Positions 35,098 through 35,855 of a DNA stretch of 35,855 bases are shown here, piece after piece. Every line of letters starts with the position of its first letter. Positions within the stretch are counted from its first letter, which is position 1. The notes under the pieces were generated by a model. That model was given only the letters and a program-made list of their open reading frames with translations, was not told the DNA's origin and ran no database searches. Origin of the DNA: Cysteiniphilum marinum (GTDB taxonomy: Bacteria; Pseudomonadota; Gammaproteobacteria; Francisellales; Francisellaceae); assembly GCF_014857925.1 (NCBI RefSeq), contig NZ_JACYVZ010000026.1, forward strand, positions 1-35,855, in the 5' to 3' direction. The position numbers and the translations under genes were made by a program.

Positions 35098-35742
35098 ATG
35101 CAATTAGCTTATGTTCTACGCTTTCGCCTCTGGCGTATGTTTTGTCATGGACTTACTGGCATAGTTTTGTTTATTTGTTTCTCACATATGGTATTTGCAC
35201 AACAACTTAAAGATAATAATCAGCCAACGATGATGGCAGCGCATTATGATGCCTTGTTAAATGATTTCAATACTGATTTACACATTACACAAACACTATT
35301 ACACGATATTAAGCTTAGGATATATGAGCCTGATATTAGCCAAAAACAATATGCCTTTTTTGCCAAACAATTAGACTTCGTACTCCAGAAATTCTATCAA
35401 TATCAAACTGAACTGATTAATGAAAGACATAAACTAAGTCATGAACTATCTTATTTTGAAGAAACCAGTCAACCAGAATCTATTCGTGATTTGAGTCATG
35501 GTATTGCACTATTTAAACGTGTGCATGGTGGTATTAATAAACTCAAAGAGGCACAACAACAAGCACAAGAAATCATTAAAGCAACAAACCATCTACTGCT
35601 GAAACTCTCCGATCATGAACGTTTAATCAATGAGATTAAAGAGCTGAGATCAACACCATTTATGATCTCACCACATTCGTTTGCAAGGTCATTTAAAGAG
35701 CTTAAAGCATATTTTAACAATACTAATTGGGAGTGTTCATAA
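35098..35742 (+). CDS. Exported helical protein, possibly truncated N-terminus of a DUF3772 mechanosensitive channel
   Basis: A 214-aa protein whose first ~34 residues form a signal peptide (positive RFRLWR, a hydrophobic core, then MVFA before Gln). The rest is almost all helical and rich in Gln, Lys, Leu and Glu. The layout resembles the N-terminal periplasmic DUF3772 region of MscS-family channels, which ends with a 'SP' stretch (here FMISPHSFARSFKELKAYF) and is followed by a channel with many helices. Here the frame stops just after it, with no membrane segment. The final few codons overlap a possible insertion-sequence end. Either the gene was cut or it is a small periplasmic protein of unknown function. 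The ATG at 35098 lacks a good ribosome binding site; a frame upstream (35047) overlaps the CoA-transferase gene. Confidence 0.6.
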   Translation: MQLAYVLRFRLWRMFCHGLTGIVLFICFSHMVFAQQLKDNNQPTMMAAHYDALLNDFNTDLHITQTLLHDIKLRIYEPDISQKQYAFFAKQLDFVLQKFYQYQTELINERHKLSHELSYFEETSQPESIRDLSHGIALFKRVHGGINKLKEAQQQAQEIIKATNHLLLKLSDHERLINEIKELRSTPFMISPHSFARSFKELKAYFNNTNWECS

Positions 35743-35783
35743 AACTGTGTCAATTTAAATTTAATATTGATGTAATGTGTTAT

Positions 35784-35792
35784 TGCTAGAAT
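35784..35792 (+). promoter_or_regulatory. Extended -10 promoter before the structured RNA
   Basis: TGCTAGAAT is an extended -10 (hexamer TAGAAT at 35787-35792) with no -35 at proper distance. Transcription would start near 35799, at the base of the helix described next. Confidence 0.45.
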
Positions 35793-35799
35793 AAACAGA

Positions 35800-35853
35800 G
35801 CAACTGTCAAGGAGGAACGCAGCAACGTGTTGCGAGTAGTCCTTGATGGTTGT
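35800..35853 (+). ncRNA. Structured RNA element at window edge, unknown class
   Basis: A 14-bp helix (35800-35813 with 35840-35853, including three G-U pairs) is closed by an internal loop GGAA/AGUAG that matches the bulged-G (loop E) pattern AGUA/GAA. It is then capped by a 6-bp stem CGCAGC/GUUGCG with a 5-nt loop. The sequence AAGGAGG (35809-35815), a perfect Shine-Dalgarno, is partly inside the helix, and a GTG codon follows at 35827. The RNA class is not one I recognise; it may be a leader rather than an independent RNA. Confidence 0.45.
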
Positions 35854-35855
35854 GA

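Larger units (their letters stand above)
35729..35855 (+). mobile_element. Possible left end of an IS256-type insertion sequence (partial)
   Basis: GGGAGTGTTCATAAAACTGTGTCA (from 35729, shown in part) resembles the terminal repeats of many IS256/mutator elements, from memory of the family. It begins exactly where the preceding coding frame ends. The transposase would lie beyond the window. The assignment is tentative. Confidence 0.3.

Noticed and set aside
35800-35853. Structured edge RNA as SRP (4.5S), RNase P or a lysine riboswitch
   Set aside because: It lacks the GGAA tetraloop plus AGCAG side of SRP RNA and the RNase P core. The AGUA resemblance to the lysine riboswitch does not extend to the rest of that consensus.
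1-35855. CRISPR arrays, tRNA or rRNA genes
   Set aside because: No regularly spaced direct repeats, cloverleaf-like segments or rRNA motifs were seen on either strand.

Overview
The window is a contiguous piece of an AT-rich gammaproteobacterial chromosome. It is densely coding, with long runs of same-strand genes, short gaps and several 4-8 nt overlaps. Housekeeping proteins (Rho, TopA, TrxA, NadE, GshA, Psd) are of gammaproteobacterial type. The low GC and the cyanophycin cluster suggest a relative of the Francisella/Fastidiosibacteraceae group, but this placement is inference and no marker here proves it.

Layout. 1-5.9 kb (minus strand): a Bcr/CflA-type MFS exporter whose C-terminus looks frameshifted, glutamine-dependent NAD synthetase, an ABC-2 exporter (permease plus ATPase) and a second, YcaD-like MFS transporter. 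6.1-10.5 kb (plus): a LysR regulator, then a very unusual 1111-residue fusion of 2-oxoacid dehydrogenase E1-alpha, E1-beta, a lipoyl domain and a ketoacyl-ACP synthase III. 10.7-16.4 kb (plus): topA, trxA, rho and gshA. 16.4-23.7 kb (minus): an eight-gene heme-uptake operon, hugZ-exbB-exbD-receptor-tonB-hmuT-hmuU-hmuV, behind a promoter overlapped by a strong Fur-box-like palindrome. 23.9-24.8 kb (minus): a RES/Xre toxin-antitoxin pair. 24.9-31.2 kb (minus): a complete cyanophycin cycle of cyanophycin synthetase, a stand-alone Mur-ligase paralogue lacking the ATP-grasp half, cyanophycinase and isoaspartyl peptidase. 31.2-31.5 kb is non-coding and holds the cphA promoter region and a 97-bp REP-like inverted repeat. 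31.5-35.9 kb: L-serine dehydratase (minus), phosphatidylserine decarboxylase, a class III CoA-transferase, and an exported helical protein resembling the N-terminal periplasmic part of a DUF3772 mechanosensitive channel (plus). That last gene appears cut off at a possible insertion-sequence end, which carries a promoter and a strongly structured RNA at the window edge.

How the genes work together. The heme operon encodes outer-membrane capture, TonB/ExbBD energisation, periplasmic binding, inner-membrane import and heme breakdown, so it is self-sufficient and probably iron-repressed. The cyanophycin cluster covers polymer synthesis, depolymerisation to beta-Asp-Arg, and dipeptide cleavage. 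The E1-lipoyl-KAS III fusion suggests that 2-oxoacid decarboxylation is coupled directly to initiation of acyl-chain synthesis on one polypeptide. It and the edge RNA structure are the most interesting observations.
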